This document shows positions 6,450 to 15,289 of a stretch of 48,091 nucleotides of DNA, in pieces. Under the pieces are notes generated by a model that saw only the letters and a program-made list of their open reading frames with translations, was not told the origin of the DNA and did no database searches. The position numbers and the translations under genes are program-made. The DNA is taken from positions 1 to 48,091 of the forward strand of contig CAYWVF010000022.1 in NCBI GenBank assembly GCA_964461815.1, read 5' to 3'. Position 1 is the first letter of the stretch. Each line of letters starts with the position of its first letter. Origin of the DNA: JAAZBA01 sp964461815 (lineage in GTDB: Bacteria; Bacillota; Clostridia; Oscillospirales; QAMX01).

Positions 6450-8327
6450 TTATTTTATGAGCTTTGCGAGGATATCGCAGCTTCTTGAGATGAATTCTGT
6501 CATTTCGGATGCATCCAGAGGACGCTGTGCGAGTCTTGCAAGGTCATAGAGCTCGGCTGCGGCAAGCTTCGCATCGTCGTATCTGCCGTCGGCAAGGAGT
6601 TTTACAAGTGATGCCGTTACCGGGTGAGCCTTGTTCACGATGAGCTTGTATTCCTCCTTCATCATGTCGGCAAGCTGCGGATTCGAGCCGAACATACGGC
6701 TCATCTCACCGTAGCGTCTGCCCTCCTCACTCAGAGTAACTACCATAGGAGCCGCACCGTTGAGGAGCGAAGCGTTTTCGATCTTCATATTCGGTGCAAG
6801 CTCACCGAGAAGTGCTTCAAGCCCCGACACGTCAAGCTCGTTTGCACTCTCGCTTGTGAGATCGGAGAGGTCGGAGTCGATCCTCTTGAATCTTACGTCC
6901 TGAAGCTTGTACTCGAGGAATGAGATAAAGTGATTGTCGAGCATGTGAGTCAGTACTACGGCACTGAGTCCGTTGGCACGGAACATCGAAATGTACTGAG
7001 CCTGAACCTTTTCGTCGGAGACATAGTATACCGTCTTGATCGTCTTTTGCTCTGTCTTACCCTCGCCTGCGGGGACCTCTTCTGTTTCAGTCTTGGCGGA
7101 GGATTCAAGATACTCATCTACAGTCTTGTAGTTTCCATCTATATCCTTAAATATTATAGCCGGCTTTACACGCTCATAGAACTTTTCGTCACGCAGACAG
7201 CCGTACTTGACGAACGGATTGATATCATCCCAGTAGCCCTCGTATACACTGCGCTCGGTATTGAACATGGACGTAAGTCTGTCGGATACCTTTCTTGTGA
7301 TATGTGAGCTGATCTTTGTGACTGTACCGTCGTTTTGCAGGAATGAACGTGATACGTTGAGCGGCAGATCGGGGCAGTCGATGCAGCCCTTGAGCAGGAG
7401 CAGATATTCCGGTATGATCTCCTTGATGTTATCTGCTACGAATACTCTGTTACAGTAGAGCTTTACCTGACCCTCGATGGAGTCCATCTCGTGCTTGAGC
7501 TTGGGGAAGTAGAGTATACCCTTGAGTCTGAACGGGTAGTCGATGTTGAGATGTACCCAGAAAAGCGGGTCTTGACCGTCAAAGAATACCTTGTGATAAA
7601 ACTCACGGTACTCATCGTCGGTGCAGTCCTTCGGAGCCTTGAGCCAGAGCGGATCGGAATCGTTTACAGGTGTAGCTGCAACGCCGTCGTCCTTAGCTAT
7701 GTCCTTGTCGGATGTCAGATAAATAGGTGTCGGGAGAAAACGGAAGTATTTGTTTATGACCTCACGTACCTTCCACTTGTCGAGGAACTCCGTGTTGTCA
7801 TCGTCAAGCTCGAGAGTCACCTTAGTGCCGCGTGTACCACGCTCGGAGCTGCTCATCTCGAACTCCAGACCGCTTTCGCTCGTCCAGCGTACAGCCTCAC
7901 TGCCCTCGATGTAGCTGAGAGTATCTATTGTGACTCGCTTTGCTACCATGAATGCAGAGTAGAAGCCAAGTCCGAAGTGACCTATGATCTGAGCTGAGGG
8001 AGATGCATTGCCGTCATCCGATTTGTAACGCTCGAAAAAGTCCTTAGCGCCTGAAAATGCTACCTGATTAATGTACTTTTTGACCTCTTCGAATGTCATA
8101 CCGATACCGTTATCCTCGAATGAAAGCGTTTTTGCTTCGGAATCTACGGAAATATCAATGCGGTATACCGCCTCATCATCGGGGCTGATGGTCTTGAGCT
8201 TTGTGATAGCATCGGAGCAGTTTGAAGTTAATTCACGGATGAATATGTCCTTTTCCGAATAAAGCCATTTCTTGATGATGGGGAACATATTCTCGCCGGA
8301 AATAGATATTGTGCCATGGTCTTGCAT
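6450..8327 (-). CDS. htpG: Hsp90 family chaperone HtpG
   Basis: A 625-residue cytosolic ATP-dependent chaperone, the usual length for bacterial Hsp90. The N-terminal GHKL ATPase domain shows FIRELTSNCSDAITKLK (catalytic Glu and Mg-binding Asn), SFEDNGIGMT and IGHFGLGFYSAFMVA. The middle domain has DYPFRLKGILYFPKL and VFVADNIKEIIPEYL, and the C-terminal dimerisation domain follows (about 500-625). HtpG helps mature and protect client proteins under stress and works with DnaK. The esterase gene lies 35 bases upstream on the same strand, so the two are probably co-transcribed. AAGGAG lies 10-15 bases before the ATG. No CIRCE element was seen upstream. Confidence 0.97.
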   Translation of the reverse strand: MQDHGTISISGENMFPIIKKWLYSEKDIFIRELTSNCSDAITKLKTISPDDEAVYRIDISVDSEAKTLSFEDNGIGMTFEEVKKYINQVAFSGAKDFFERYKSDDGNASPSAQIIGHFGLGFYSAFMVAKRVTIDTLSYIEGSEAVRWTSESGLEFEMSSSERGTRGTKVTLELDDDNTEFLDKWKVREVINKYFRFLPTPIYLTSDKDIAKDDGVAATPVNDSDPLWLKAPKDCTDDEYREFYHKVFFDGQDPLFWVHLNIDYPFRLKGILYFPKLKHEMDSIEGQVKLYCNRVFVADNIKEIIPEYLLLLKGCIDCPDLPLNVSRSFLQNDGTVTKISSHITRKVSDRLTSMFNTERSVYEGYWDDINPFVKYGCLRDEKFYERVKPAIIFKDIDGNYKTVDEYLESSAKTETEEVPAGEGKTEQKTIKTVYYVSDEKVQAQYISMFRANGLSAVVLTHMLDNHFISFLEYKLQDVRFKRIDSDLSDLTSESANELDVSGLEALLGELAPNMKIENASLLNGAAPMVVTLSEEGRRYGEMSRMFGSNPQLADMMKEEYKLIVNKAHPVTASLVKLLADGRYDDAKLAAAELYDLARLAQRPLDASEMTEFISRSCDILAKLIK

Positions 8328-8362
8328 TTAAAATCGTCTCCTTTTAATATTACCGATCGGAG

Positions 8363-9424
8363 TCAGACAAGCTGTCTGATCTTCTCGTAAATGACATCTG
8401 CCATCTTTGAAAATCCGAGATCGTTCGGATGGCAGGAATCTACTGTGCAGCAATCGCGGTGAGCTGTACCGAACAGCGTTTCACCGTCTATGAAATAAAC
8501 ATTTTTATCGCCTGCCGCAACTGCATTATCATACGTTCTGCGGACGGCGCTTCTCTTTTTAGCATACTCGAGCTTATCTGCATCGAAATCGGGAGCAGTC
8601 ACGAAAATGATAGGCGTGCTCGGTCGCTTCTCACGGTATCTCTTGTAGAACGGCTCGTGATGAAGCATGAGAGCATCGGCATTGTCGTTGTGATCGTAGT
8701 CCATTACGAATACGGACAGCTCGAGCGATGCGATGTAGTCTGCCATTGCAAGCTCACCGTGAGCATTGCCGGAGAAGCCGAGGCAGATAAAGTCTATCAT
8801 GTTCTGTCTTGATATGATAGCGGGATAGTTGTTGCCGGGACGTGAAGCGCAGCCGCCCTGTGTTATGGATGAGCCGTAGTAGAGTATCGGCGGAACATCC
8901 TTATAGGGTGCGAAGGAGCTCAGCTCGGAATCCTTTTGCAGTCCGATACAGAGCGTATCGACGTTGTGGTAGAGCGGGAAGTGGAGCATCACCTTTTTCG
9001 AGCCGGGAGTCATGAAGTCCACGACACTCTCGTAGCCGCCGTCAAAGCCGTACGGAGGTGTAAAGGTTCGATAATATGTGAATTTGCCGTCCTCGAATAT
9101 ATAGAGGTCGAAGCCTGCGACACCTGTGAGCGGCATATGGGGAAGTCTCGAATTCTCCTTAGCTGTCATTTTAACTGCGACATAAGGCGAATCCGTCTCG
9201 AATATTATGCGGCCGCCCGAGGTGTTTGTGTGAAGATAATAAACACCCTCGCTTACCTCACGTGCTACCTTTTCGGGCATACGTCTGAAAACATCATTGC
9301 TCTTAGGCTCATGCAGCCCGTAAATATTAAATGCGTCGGATCTTGCATCGATCCAGACGAGATCGTTCTTACCTACGGTATTTGCTACGTATAGATTTTT
9401 GTCAAGCTCAGCGATTTTACTCAT
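8363..9424 (-). CDS. SGNH/GDSL hydrolase with N-terminal GxDLY domain
   Basis: A 353-residue protein with two domains. An N-terminal beta-sandwich (about 20-170) carries the GVAGFDLYIFEDG motif that gives the GxDLY family its name. A C-terminal SGNH hydrolase domain of the Lipase_GDSL_3 type (about 175-353) follows. Catalytic features are visible: S186 in YYGSSITQGG, the oxyanion residues in LGFSGNAHGE, MDYDHND, and the D329/H332 pair in DSCHPNDLG. There is no signal peptide. Homologues act as carbohydrate or small-ester esterases, so deacetylation of imported oligosaccharides is plausible, in keeping with the cytosolic GH10 and GH20 enzymes nearby. GAGG precedes the ATG, and a promoter lies at 9455-9483. 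Confidence 0.85.
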   Translation of the reverse strand: MSKIAELDKNLYVANTVGKNDLVWIDARSDAFNIYGLHEPKSNDVFRRMPEKVAREVSEGVYYLHTNTSGGRIIFETDSPYVAVKMTAKENSRLPHMPLTGVAGFDLYIFEDGKFTYYRTFTPPYGFDGGYESVVDFMTPGSKKVMLHFPLYHNVDTLCIGLQKDSELSSFAPYKDVPPILYYGSSITQGGCASRPGNNYPAIISRQNMIDFICLGFSGNAHGELAMADYIASLELSVFVMDYDHNDNADALMLHHEPFYKRYREKRPSTPIIFVTAPDFDADKLEYAKKRSAVRRTYDNAVAAGDKNVYFIDGETLFGTAHRDCCTVDSCHPNDLGFSKMADVIYEKIRQLV

Positions 9425-9454
9425 ATATACATACCTCGTTTACTGTTTGAATAT

Positions 9455-9483
9455 ATTGTACAATAAATAGCCGTTGATTGCAA
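9455..9483 (-). promoter_or_regulatory. promoter of the esterase-htpG unit
   Basis: On the minus strand: TTGCAA (9478-9483), a 17-base spacer, then TACAAT (9455-9460). Transcription would start about 25 bases before the esterase ATG. Confidence 0.6.
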
Positions 9484-9513
9484 GATGTGAAATTGTATTT
9501 ATTTTATGACAAA

Positions 9514-9547
9514 CGACCACCCGAAGCAGCGCTGCTCCGAGTGGTCG
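9514..9547 (-). terminator. terminator of the WG-repeat lipoprotein gene
   Basis: CGACCAC (9514-9520) pairs with GTGGTCG (9541-9547), and the arms continue inward to the self-complementary AGCAGCGCTGCT with two wobble pairs. The result is a hairpin of up to 17 pairs. On the minus strand TTTGTC follows. It separates the lipoprotein gene from the esterase promoter. Confidence 0.75.
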
Positions 9548-9566
9548 GTAATGACTGTATGAGCTT

Positions 9567-10760
9567 TTATTGTCCCTTGAAACGATAGATGCCGTAAAGT
9601 CCATCCTTTTCGACAACTGCGATGTCACCGTAGCTGTAGCCCGCTATCGTACAGCCCTCCTCGATAAGACCCTCGCCCTCGGGATATTCATTGCCGGAGA
9701 GGTCGATGATGGTTTTCTCGGAAAGTGAGCCGTTTTCGAACTGCTCCTTGCCGGTAACTACTGCGTAGCCGTTGCGGAACGGCTGTGAAAGATGGTATTT
9801 CATCTCCGTTACAAGCTCACCCTTTGTATTTATATATCCCTCTACGGGCTGCTCGGAGCCATCCTCATTATACTGAGCTGCAACGGCAAGACCGTCACTG
9901 AAATCACTTACATATATATACTGCGGCTCAATGACCCAGCTGCCGGAGGTATCTATAAAGCCAAAGCGTCCGCTTTCGGAGTCCATAGCGTATGCAAGAC
10001 CGTCATTGAACGAGCCTGCACTCTGGAACGTAGGCTCAACTACCCATTCACCGTCCGTATTGATGTAGCCTGCGAGAACGGAGTCACCGGCTTCGTACCA
10101 TACACATGCAATACCGTCACTGAAGGGTGAAGCCATCACGAAATCCATATCGAAAAGCTTTTCACCTGAGGTGTTGATATAGTAATATCTCGGTTCACCT
10201 GCTTCAAACGGTGAGCTTACACATGCTATACCGTCGGAAAACTCAGATGCGGATAAAAACTGCGGAAGTATCGCATACTGACCGCTCTTATTGACATATC
10301 CCCATACGTTTGTATACTGTCCCTCGGGCTGAACGGGAGCAAGTCCGTCGGAGGAAAATCTGCCTGCACGCTTGAACTGAGGCTGGATAACAAATTTTCC
10401 CACAGTGTTGATATAGCCGTAAACACCGGAGTTGTTTATGTGACTTGCAACGGCAAGTCCGTTTGAAAAGCTGTTTGCTACGCCGAAATTAGGCTCGAAT
10501 GCAAGCTCGCCGGATTCATTGACATATCCTGTCTTTGCAACGTTCGTATCTGCCGATACAAGAGTCACGCTCAAAAGTCCCTCACTGTAGCCTGCGGAAA
10601 GCTCAATGCTCTGCCCGAGATAGATCGCTGCGTATTCGGGCTCGATTATCCAGCCTGCCTCAGCCTTTGGGGAGTCGTCGGTATTTACTGTGCAGCCGGT
10701 CATAGCGGAGATTATGATAAACAGTACAGCAAGCGCTATAGCCTTTATTCTTCTGCTCAT
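9567..10760 (-). CDS. WG-repeat lipoprotein
   Basis: A 397-residue secreted protein. Residues 1-23 are a lipoprotein signal peptide (MSRRIKAIALAVLFIIISAM then TGC), with C23 the likely lipidated cysteine. The rest is built from about nine WG-type repeats of roughly 40 residues. Each has a strand such as GWIIEPEY, GYINTDGEWVVEPTF or GFIDTSGSWVIEPQY, followed by a segment like SFSDGLAV, typical of WG_beta_rep (KWG) proteins. These repeats form beta structures on the cell surface; ligand and role are unknown, and sensing or binding of extracellular material is a guess. AAAGGAA precedes the ATG. A perfect consensus promoter at 10812-10840 predicts high expression. Confidence 0.9.
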   Translation of the reverse strand: MSRRIKAIALAVLFIIISAMTGCTVNTDDSPKAEAGWIIEPEYAAIYLGQSIELSAGYSEGLLSVTLVSADTNVAKTGYVNESGELAFEPNFGVANSFSNGLAVASHINNSGVYGYINTVGKFVIQPQFKRAGRFSSDGLAPVQPEGQYTNVWGYVNKSGQYAILPQFLSASEFSDGIACVSSPFEAGEPRYYYINTSGEKLFDMDFVMASPFSDGIACVWYEAGDSVLAGYINTDGEWVVEPTFQSAGSFNDGLAYAMDSESGRFGFIDTSGSWVIEPQYIYVSDFSDGLAVAAQYNEDGSEQPVEGYINTKGELVTEMKYHLSQPFRNGYAVVTGKEQFENGSLSEKTIIDLSGNEYPEGEGLIEEGCTIAGYSYGDIAVVEKDGLYGIYRFKGQ

Positions 10761-10811
10761 ATCAATGATTGTGTTCCTTTCAAACTGTTTTTTTGCGAAA
10801 ACTATACCATG

Positions 10812-10840
10812 ATTATAATATTATACTATATTTTTGTCAA
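10812..10840 (-). promoter_or_regulatory. perfect consensus promoter of the WG lipoprotein gene
   Basis: On the minus strand: TTGACA (10835-10840), exactly 17 bases, then TATAAT (10812-10817). The predicted start, near 10805, leaves a leader of about 45 bases. Confidence 0.85.
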
Positions 10841-10962
10841 TCGGTCAAGTACATGTTTCTTAACTATTTATTATTGTATATTACAAACTATTTGACGGAG
10901 CGCACAGGCAAATCGTTCCAAGTAAAATTATGAATTTTTTCTAAACTTGCGAGGGCTCATGG

Positions 10963-10990
10963 TTGAAATCCGTCGCTTTTATGATATACT
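10963..10990 (+). promoter_or_regulatory. promoter of the MFS-tldD-tldE operon
   Basis: TTGAAA (10963-10968), a 16-base spacer, then TATACT (10985-10990), 32 bases before the MFS start codon. The ribosome-binding site GGAAGGGAG (11008-11016) follows. Otherwise the 262-base divergent gap 10761-11022 holds only the two promoters. Confidence 0.65.
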
Positions 10991-11022
10991 AGAAAATATA
11001 GAGAAACGGAAGGGAGATCAAT

Positions 11023-12297
11023 ATGAAGCTCAATTACAAACGTACTTTTTGTGTGGGACTTGCGTTTATGACGATAAGCGCATTCTGGCAGGTCTATGAA
11101 ACGATCATACCACTCATATTAAAGGAGACCTTCGACGTATCGGATACCTTTTCGGGCGTAATAATGGCACTTGACAATGTGTTTGCACTGTTCATGCTGC
11201 CGCTGTTCGGCTCACTTTCAGACAGAACGAATACGAGGATCGGAAAAAGAATGCCGTATATCATATTCGGAACGATCTCCTCGGCGGTGCTTGCGATAAT
11301 GATACCCGTTTCCGCAAACGCACGCTCCTTCCCGGCGTTCATGACGTCGCTTATACTTGTACTTTTATGCATGGCTACATATCGCTCGCCTGCGGTGGCA
11401 CTCATGCCGGATGTTACGGTAAAGCCGTTGCGCTCAAAGGCGAATGCAGTCATAAATCTCATGGGCTGTGCAGGTGCTATGCTGTCGCTTGTCGCAATAT
11501 CCACGCTCGTGCCTGACGGAGTGAGCCCGAGCTATCTGCCGCTGTTCACGGCACTTGCTGTGATAATGCTTGCAGGACTTGTAGTGCTGCTGGTGACGAC
11601 AAATGAGCCAAAGCTTACAAGGCTTGCACAGGAGCAGGAGAGTAAGCTTGAGCTCAGTGAGGATGAGGAATCCGACACAGGCAGAAAAATGTCATCGGCT
11701 GAAAAGCGCAGTCTGATATTCCTGCTCATGAGCGTATTCTTCTGGTACTTCGGCTATAATGCGATAACGAGTGCATTCTCAAAATACGCACGTGTTTACT
11801 GGCAGTTCGAGGGCACACTGTTTTCATACACACTGCTCGTAGCGCAGGTAGCAGCTATCGTAGCATTCATACCTGCCGGTATAGTCGCCTCGAAGATAGG
11901 AAGAAAAAAGACTATCCTTATAGGCGTAGTACTGCTTACGGCTGCGTTTGCGGTATGTGCTGCATTTAAGCAGTTCACTCCTGCGGTACTGGTGCTGTTT
12001 GCGATAGCCGGAATAGGCTGGGCTTCGATAAATGTAAACTCATACCCGATGGTAGTCGAGATGAGCAAGGGCTCGGATGTCGGAAAATATACCGGCTATT
12101 ACTATACCTTCTCGATGCTTTCACAGGTGCTCACACCTATAGCATCAGGTGCGCTGCTTGAGCATGTAGGGTATCATACGCTGTTCCCGTACGGAGCAGT
12201 GTTTGCGGCACTGTCATTTGTGACGATGCTGTTCGTGCGCCACGGTGACACTAAGCCCACAAACGTCAAGAAGAATATCGAAGCGTTTGATAACTGA
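11023..12297 (+). CDS. MFS transporter, SLC45-like (sugar:cation type)
   Basis: A 424-residue membrane protein with about 12 predicted helices. The loop between helices 2 and 3 carries the MFS/GPH signature LFGSLSDRTNTRIGKRMPYI, and the matching loop in the second half is GIVASKIGRKKTIL. The pattern GKRMPYI is typical of SLC45-like transporters, which move disaccharides and other sugars with protons. A charged cytoplasmic loop (about residues 195-225, rich in Glu and Asp) joins the halves. The first gene of an operon, 21 bases ahead of tldD. Substrate unknown. The operon partners would also allow a peptide-related role, which is speculation. Confidence 0.85.
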   Translation: MKLNYKRTFCVGLAFMTISAFWQVYETIIPLILKETFDVSDTFSGVIMALDNVFALFMLPLFGSLSDRTNTRIGKRMPYIIFGTISSAVLAIMIPVSANARSFPAFMTSLILVLLCMATYRSPAVALMPDVTVKPLRSKANAVINLMGCAGAMLSLVAISTLVPDGVSPSYLPLFTALAVIMLAGLVVLLVTTNEPKLTRLAQEQESKLELSEDEESDTGRKMSSAEKRSLIFLLMSVFFWYFGYNAITSAFSKYARVYWQFEGTLFSYTLLVAQVAAIVAFIPAGIVASKIGRKKTILIGVVLLTAAFAVCAAFKQFTPAVLVLFAIAGIGWASINVNSYPMVVEMSKGSDVGKYTGYYYTFSMLSQVLTPIASGALLEHVGYHTLFPYGAVFAALSFVTMLFVRHGDTKPTNVKKNIEAFDN

Positions 12298-12318
12298 TAT
12301 TATAAAGGATGTGACTTT

Positions 12319-13683
12319 ATGAGAGATATTTCATCATATAAAAAGCTGTTCTCACTCGATACCGAGCTGAGGATGCAGGAAAACAGCGTGACCGCCATAT
12401 CACTGCTCAACGGTGATCCCGTGACAAATACAAGAGTACGCTCCGGTGGCGTATGTGCGAGAGTGTATAAAAACGGAAGCTGGGGCTTTGCATCCGCACC
12501 GGGCTACAGTGACGAGGCTGTACGTCGTGCGCTAAGCTCGGCTGAGGGGAATGCGGTATTCCTCGATTCGAAAAGACACGGAGCAGGTACTGCGCTCCCG
12601 ACGATACCCGGAAGCGGAAGCTTCCGCTACTCTGAGCCGTCACGCATATCACAGGCGGAGCTTATGGATTTTTTGAAGTCTATAGACAGCTATATTGCGG
12701 AAAAATACCCATCTCTTATGAGCAGGATCGTGGCTCTGAATCAGCTCTGCATTGAAAAGTCGATCGTGACCTCCTTCGGTACGGAGTATGACGGCTTTAA
12801 TCCGCGCTGCAACCTTATCATATCGATGTCGGGTATACGTGACGGTAAGCCTGTGTCGGAAAGACAGGTGCTTGGAGGACTGGGCGTGTTTGAGCTGCTG
12901 TTCTGCGAGCCTGAGAAGCTGTATTCCGAGATAGATGCGCTGTATGAAGCTTTACAACGTAAAATAAACGGTGTTTATGCCGAAAAGGGCATGAAGACCT
13001 GCATTCTGGATGCTGATCTGGCAGGAATACTGGCACATGAGGCGATAGGGCATACGGTGGAATCCGATCTCGTCATTGCAGGCAGCGTAGCGAAAGACTA
13101 CATGGGCAAAAAAGCCGCAAGCGAGTGCGTGACGCTGGTGGATTTCGCACATACGGCATTCGGAAAGACATGCCCGATACCGATCCCCGTGGATGATGAG
13201 GGTACGGAGGGCAGAGACACCGTAATTATCGAAAATGGTATATTGAAAAATTATATGCATAATAAGGAGAGCGCGCTCGAATTCGGTGTAGAGCCGATGG
13301 GCAATGCACGTGCGTACAGATTTTCCGACGAGCCGCTTGTGAGAATGAGAAATACAGCTATTCTTCCTGGTAAGGATAAGCTCGAGGATATGATCGCATC
13401 GGTGGATGACGGCTATTATCTGATGAACCCCGGCAACGGACAGGCAGACTCCACGAGTGAGTTTATGTTTTCGGTGACACGAGGCTTCGAGATAAAGAAC
13501 GGTAAGCTCGGACGTGCGCTGCTCGATACTACGATATCGGGCGTAGCCTTTGACGTGCTGCAAAGCATAACGATGATCTCGGATGATTTCAAATGGGTCA
13601 GCGGTGGCATGTGCGGCAAGAAGCAGCCGATCCCGGTAGGCATGGGCGGCCCTGCCATAAAATGCATTATGAATATAGGATAG
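12319..13683 (+). CDS. tldD: TldD metalloprotease subunit
   Basis: A 454-residue cytosolic protein of the TldD/PmbA family. The catalytic zinc motif is H240-E241-A-I-G-H245 in LAHEAIGHTVESD. A further conserved block near the C-terminus, WVSGGMCGKKQPIPVG, supplies a cysteine ligand. TldD pairs with TldE to form a heterodimeric protease that cuts unfolded peptides; in other bacteria it matures modified peptides such as microcin B17 and degrades the CcdA antitoxin. The partner follows 13 bases downstream. Start supported by AAGGATGTG before the ATG. Clear family member of normal length. Confidence 0.93.
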   Translation: MRDISSYKKLFSLDTELRMQENSVTAISLLNGDPVTNTRVRSGGVCARVYKNGSWGFASAPGYSDEAVRRALSSAEGNAVFLDSKRHGAGTALPTIPGSGSFRYSEPSRISQAELMDFLKSIDSYIAEKYPSLMSRIVALNQLCIEKSIVTSFGTEYDGFNPRCNLIISMSGIRDGKPVSERQVLGGLGVFELLFCEPEKLYSEIDALYEALQRKINGVYAEKGMKTCILDADLAGILAHEAIGHTVESDLVIAGSVAKDYMGKKAASECVTLVDFAHTAFGKTCPIPIPVDDEGTEGRDTVIIENGILKNYMHNKESALEFGVEPMGNARAYRFSDEPLVRMRNTAILPGKDKLEDMIASVDDGYYLMNPGNGQADSTSEFMFSVTRGFEIKNGKLGRALLDTTISGVAFDVLQSITMISDDFKWVSGGMCGKKQPIPVGMGGPAIKCIMNIG

Positions 13684-13696
13684 GGGGCAAAATAAT

Positions 13697-14974
13697 ATGA
13701 CAACAAAATACTGCCTCGACAGTCTTGTAAAATACGGAGCCGAAGAAGCTGCATGTGTAGTGTCAAGCGGCTCGAAATATGAGATGAATGTGGACAACGG
13801 CAAAATGTCACTGCTCAGAACGACGTTCGATACGAGCGTATCGCTGCGAGCTGTTATAGGAAGCAGAGAGGGCAGCGCTGCGGTGAATATGGACGATGAG
13901 CAGAGCATAGATGAGGCTGCGATGCAGGCCTGTGAGCTTGCGAGAGCAGCATCCCCGGATGAGGCTAACGGCTTTGCGGAGGCTCAGCCGTATGAACGCT
14001 TTTCATCAGGCGCGATGGCTCCCGATGAGGAGCTCATGTACAGCCGTGCGGAGGAATTTATGAATGACGTGCGTACATGCTATCCTCTGATCTCACTGCG
14101 TACACTGTGCATGTCGCACGATCATCGTAAAAGCAGCGTAGCCAATACGAACGGAGTCGAGTTCGATACCGAAAAGGGCTTTTATACAGTGTCGATCACA
14201 GTCATGGCACGTGACGGTGAGGATGCTTCATCCTTTAATTATACAGGCTTTGTTTCCGAAAGCCTTGACAAGCCGATCATAGAATGTGCATCAATAGATA
14301 CCATACTCCGTGAGACGTCGGAGCAGGTGCGTACAGCTGCGGTGGAGGGTAAGTTCGAGGGCGACATCATATTCACTCCCGACTGCGTTGACTCGATACT
14401 TGACGCATATATAGATACCTTTTTGTCCGATACTCCGCTCGTAGAGGGAACGAGTCCGTTTAAAGACAGCCTCGGTAAAAGTATAGCATCGGATATACTC
14501 ACCGTTCGCAGTATGCCTACGACGCTCCCCGGAGGCTACAGCATAACAGGCGACGGCTATAAGGCTCGTGACTGCGATATCATTAAAAACGGTGTGCTGT
14601 CTAGCTACGTGATAGGGCTGTACGGCTCTAAGAAAACAGGTCTTCCGCACGCGAATAACGAAGGCGCATGCTATGTCGTAGAGCCGGGAGAGACATCGTA
14701 TGAGGATATGATAAGATCAGTCAAGCGCGGTCTGCTCGTATCACGCTTTTCCGGCGGCAACCCGACAAAGAACGGTGACCTCAACGGCGTAGCAAAGAAT
14801 AGCTACTACATCGAGGACGGCGAGATAAAATTCCCGATAAGCGAAACTATGATCTCGGGCAATCTCGAAAAAATGTTTCGCTCGATCAAGGAGATATCAA
14901 AGGAACGCATCGATTTCGGATATACGATACTGCCGCACATAAAGCTTGGCAGCATGACTATAATAGGAAAGTGA
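13697..14974 (+). CDS. tldE: TldE/PmbA subunit
   Basis: A 425-residue member of the TldD/PmbA superfamily. It lacks the HExxxH zinc motif, as expected for the TldE (PmbA) half of the complex. Conserved blocks include ANTNGVEFDTEKGFYTVSIT, NNEGACYVVEPGETSYEDMI and FSGGNPTKNGDLNGVAKN. It completes the substrate channel around the TldD active site. AGGGGGC lies 8 bases before the ATG, and the gene starts just after the tldD stop, so equal expression is expected. Last gene of the operon, closed by the terminator at 14979-15009. Confidence 0.92.
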   Translation: MTTKYCLDSLVKYGAEEAACVVSSGSKYEMNVDNGKMSLLRTTFDTSVSLRAVIGSREGSAAVNMDDEQSIDEAAMQACELARAASPDEANGFAEAQPYERFSSGAMAPDEELMYSRAEEFMNDVRTCYPLISLRTLCMSHDHRKSSVANTNGVEFDTEKGFYTVSITVMARDGEDASSFNYTGFVSESLDKPIIECASIDTILRETSEQVRTAAVEGKFEGDIIFTPDCVDSILDAYIDTFLSDTPLVEGTSPFKDSLGKSIASDILTVRSMPTTLPGGYSITGDGYKARDCDIIKNGVLSSYVIGLYGSKKTGLPHANNEGACYVVEPGETSYEDMIRSVKRGLLVSRFSGGNPTKNGDLNGVAKNSYYIEDGEIKFPISETMISGNLEKMFRSIKEISKERIDFGYTILPHIKLGSMTIIGK

Positions 14975-14978
14975 GCAA

Positions 14979-15009
14979 AAAGGATCGGTCTGTATTGAAC
15001 CGATCCTTT
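14979..15009. terminator. terminator after tldE
   Basis: AAAGGATCGGT (14979-14989) and ACCGATCCTTT (14999-15009), an 11-bp perfect stem with a 9-base loop, followed by CCTTTT. It may also serve the convergent minus-strand pair that ends at 15031. Confidence 0.85.
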
Positions 15010-15030
15010 CCTTTTGAGATGAGCGGGATA

Positions 15031-15264
15031 TTAAATGGCAGCCAAAAAATTACTTACGACATCAACAAGGTGGATAGGCGAAAGCTGTAAACGGTTGCAG
15101 TGCTCTACAAGCTCTTCCATATATGACTTGTTCGGAGATACGTCGAGGATGGATTGCAGGATCACGGTGATCCCGTCACATTCATTTACAAGTGCGATGC
15201 CATAGCTTGTACGATAGCTTGTGCCTGCGAAGATGCTCTTGATAAGTATGTATTTGTTCTCCAT
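15031..15264 (-). CDS. DUF6514-like small protein
   Basis: A 77-residue protein if the second Met is used (79 from the first, at 15270). The second start is preferred because AGTAGGAT sits at optimal distance from it and abuts the first. It reads MENKYILIKSIF then TSYGIALV and ends LQLSPIHLVDVVSNFLAAI. The layout (a short beta-rich half with a Tyr-Gly-Ile strand, then a helix with a conserved HC..L..SPIHL patch) resembles DUF6514, a family of unknown function in Oscillospiraceae. It is probably translated from the same mRNA as the 129-codon gene 25 bases upstream. Confidence 0.65.
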   Translation of the reverse strand: MENKYILIKSIFAGTSYRTSYGIALVNECDGITVILQSILDVSPNKSYMEELVEHCNRLQLSPIHLVDVVSNFLAAI

Positions 15265-15289
15265 TTTCATATCCTACTTTCTTTAAAAT

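Noticed and set aside
12952..13908. 318-codon minus-strand frame across tldD-tldE
   Set aside because: Crosses the junction of two clear genes and has no recognisable domain.
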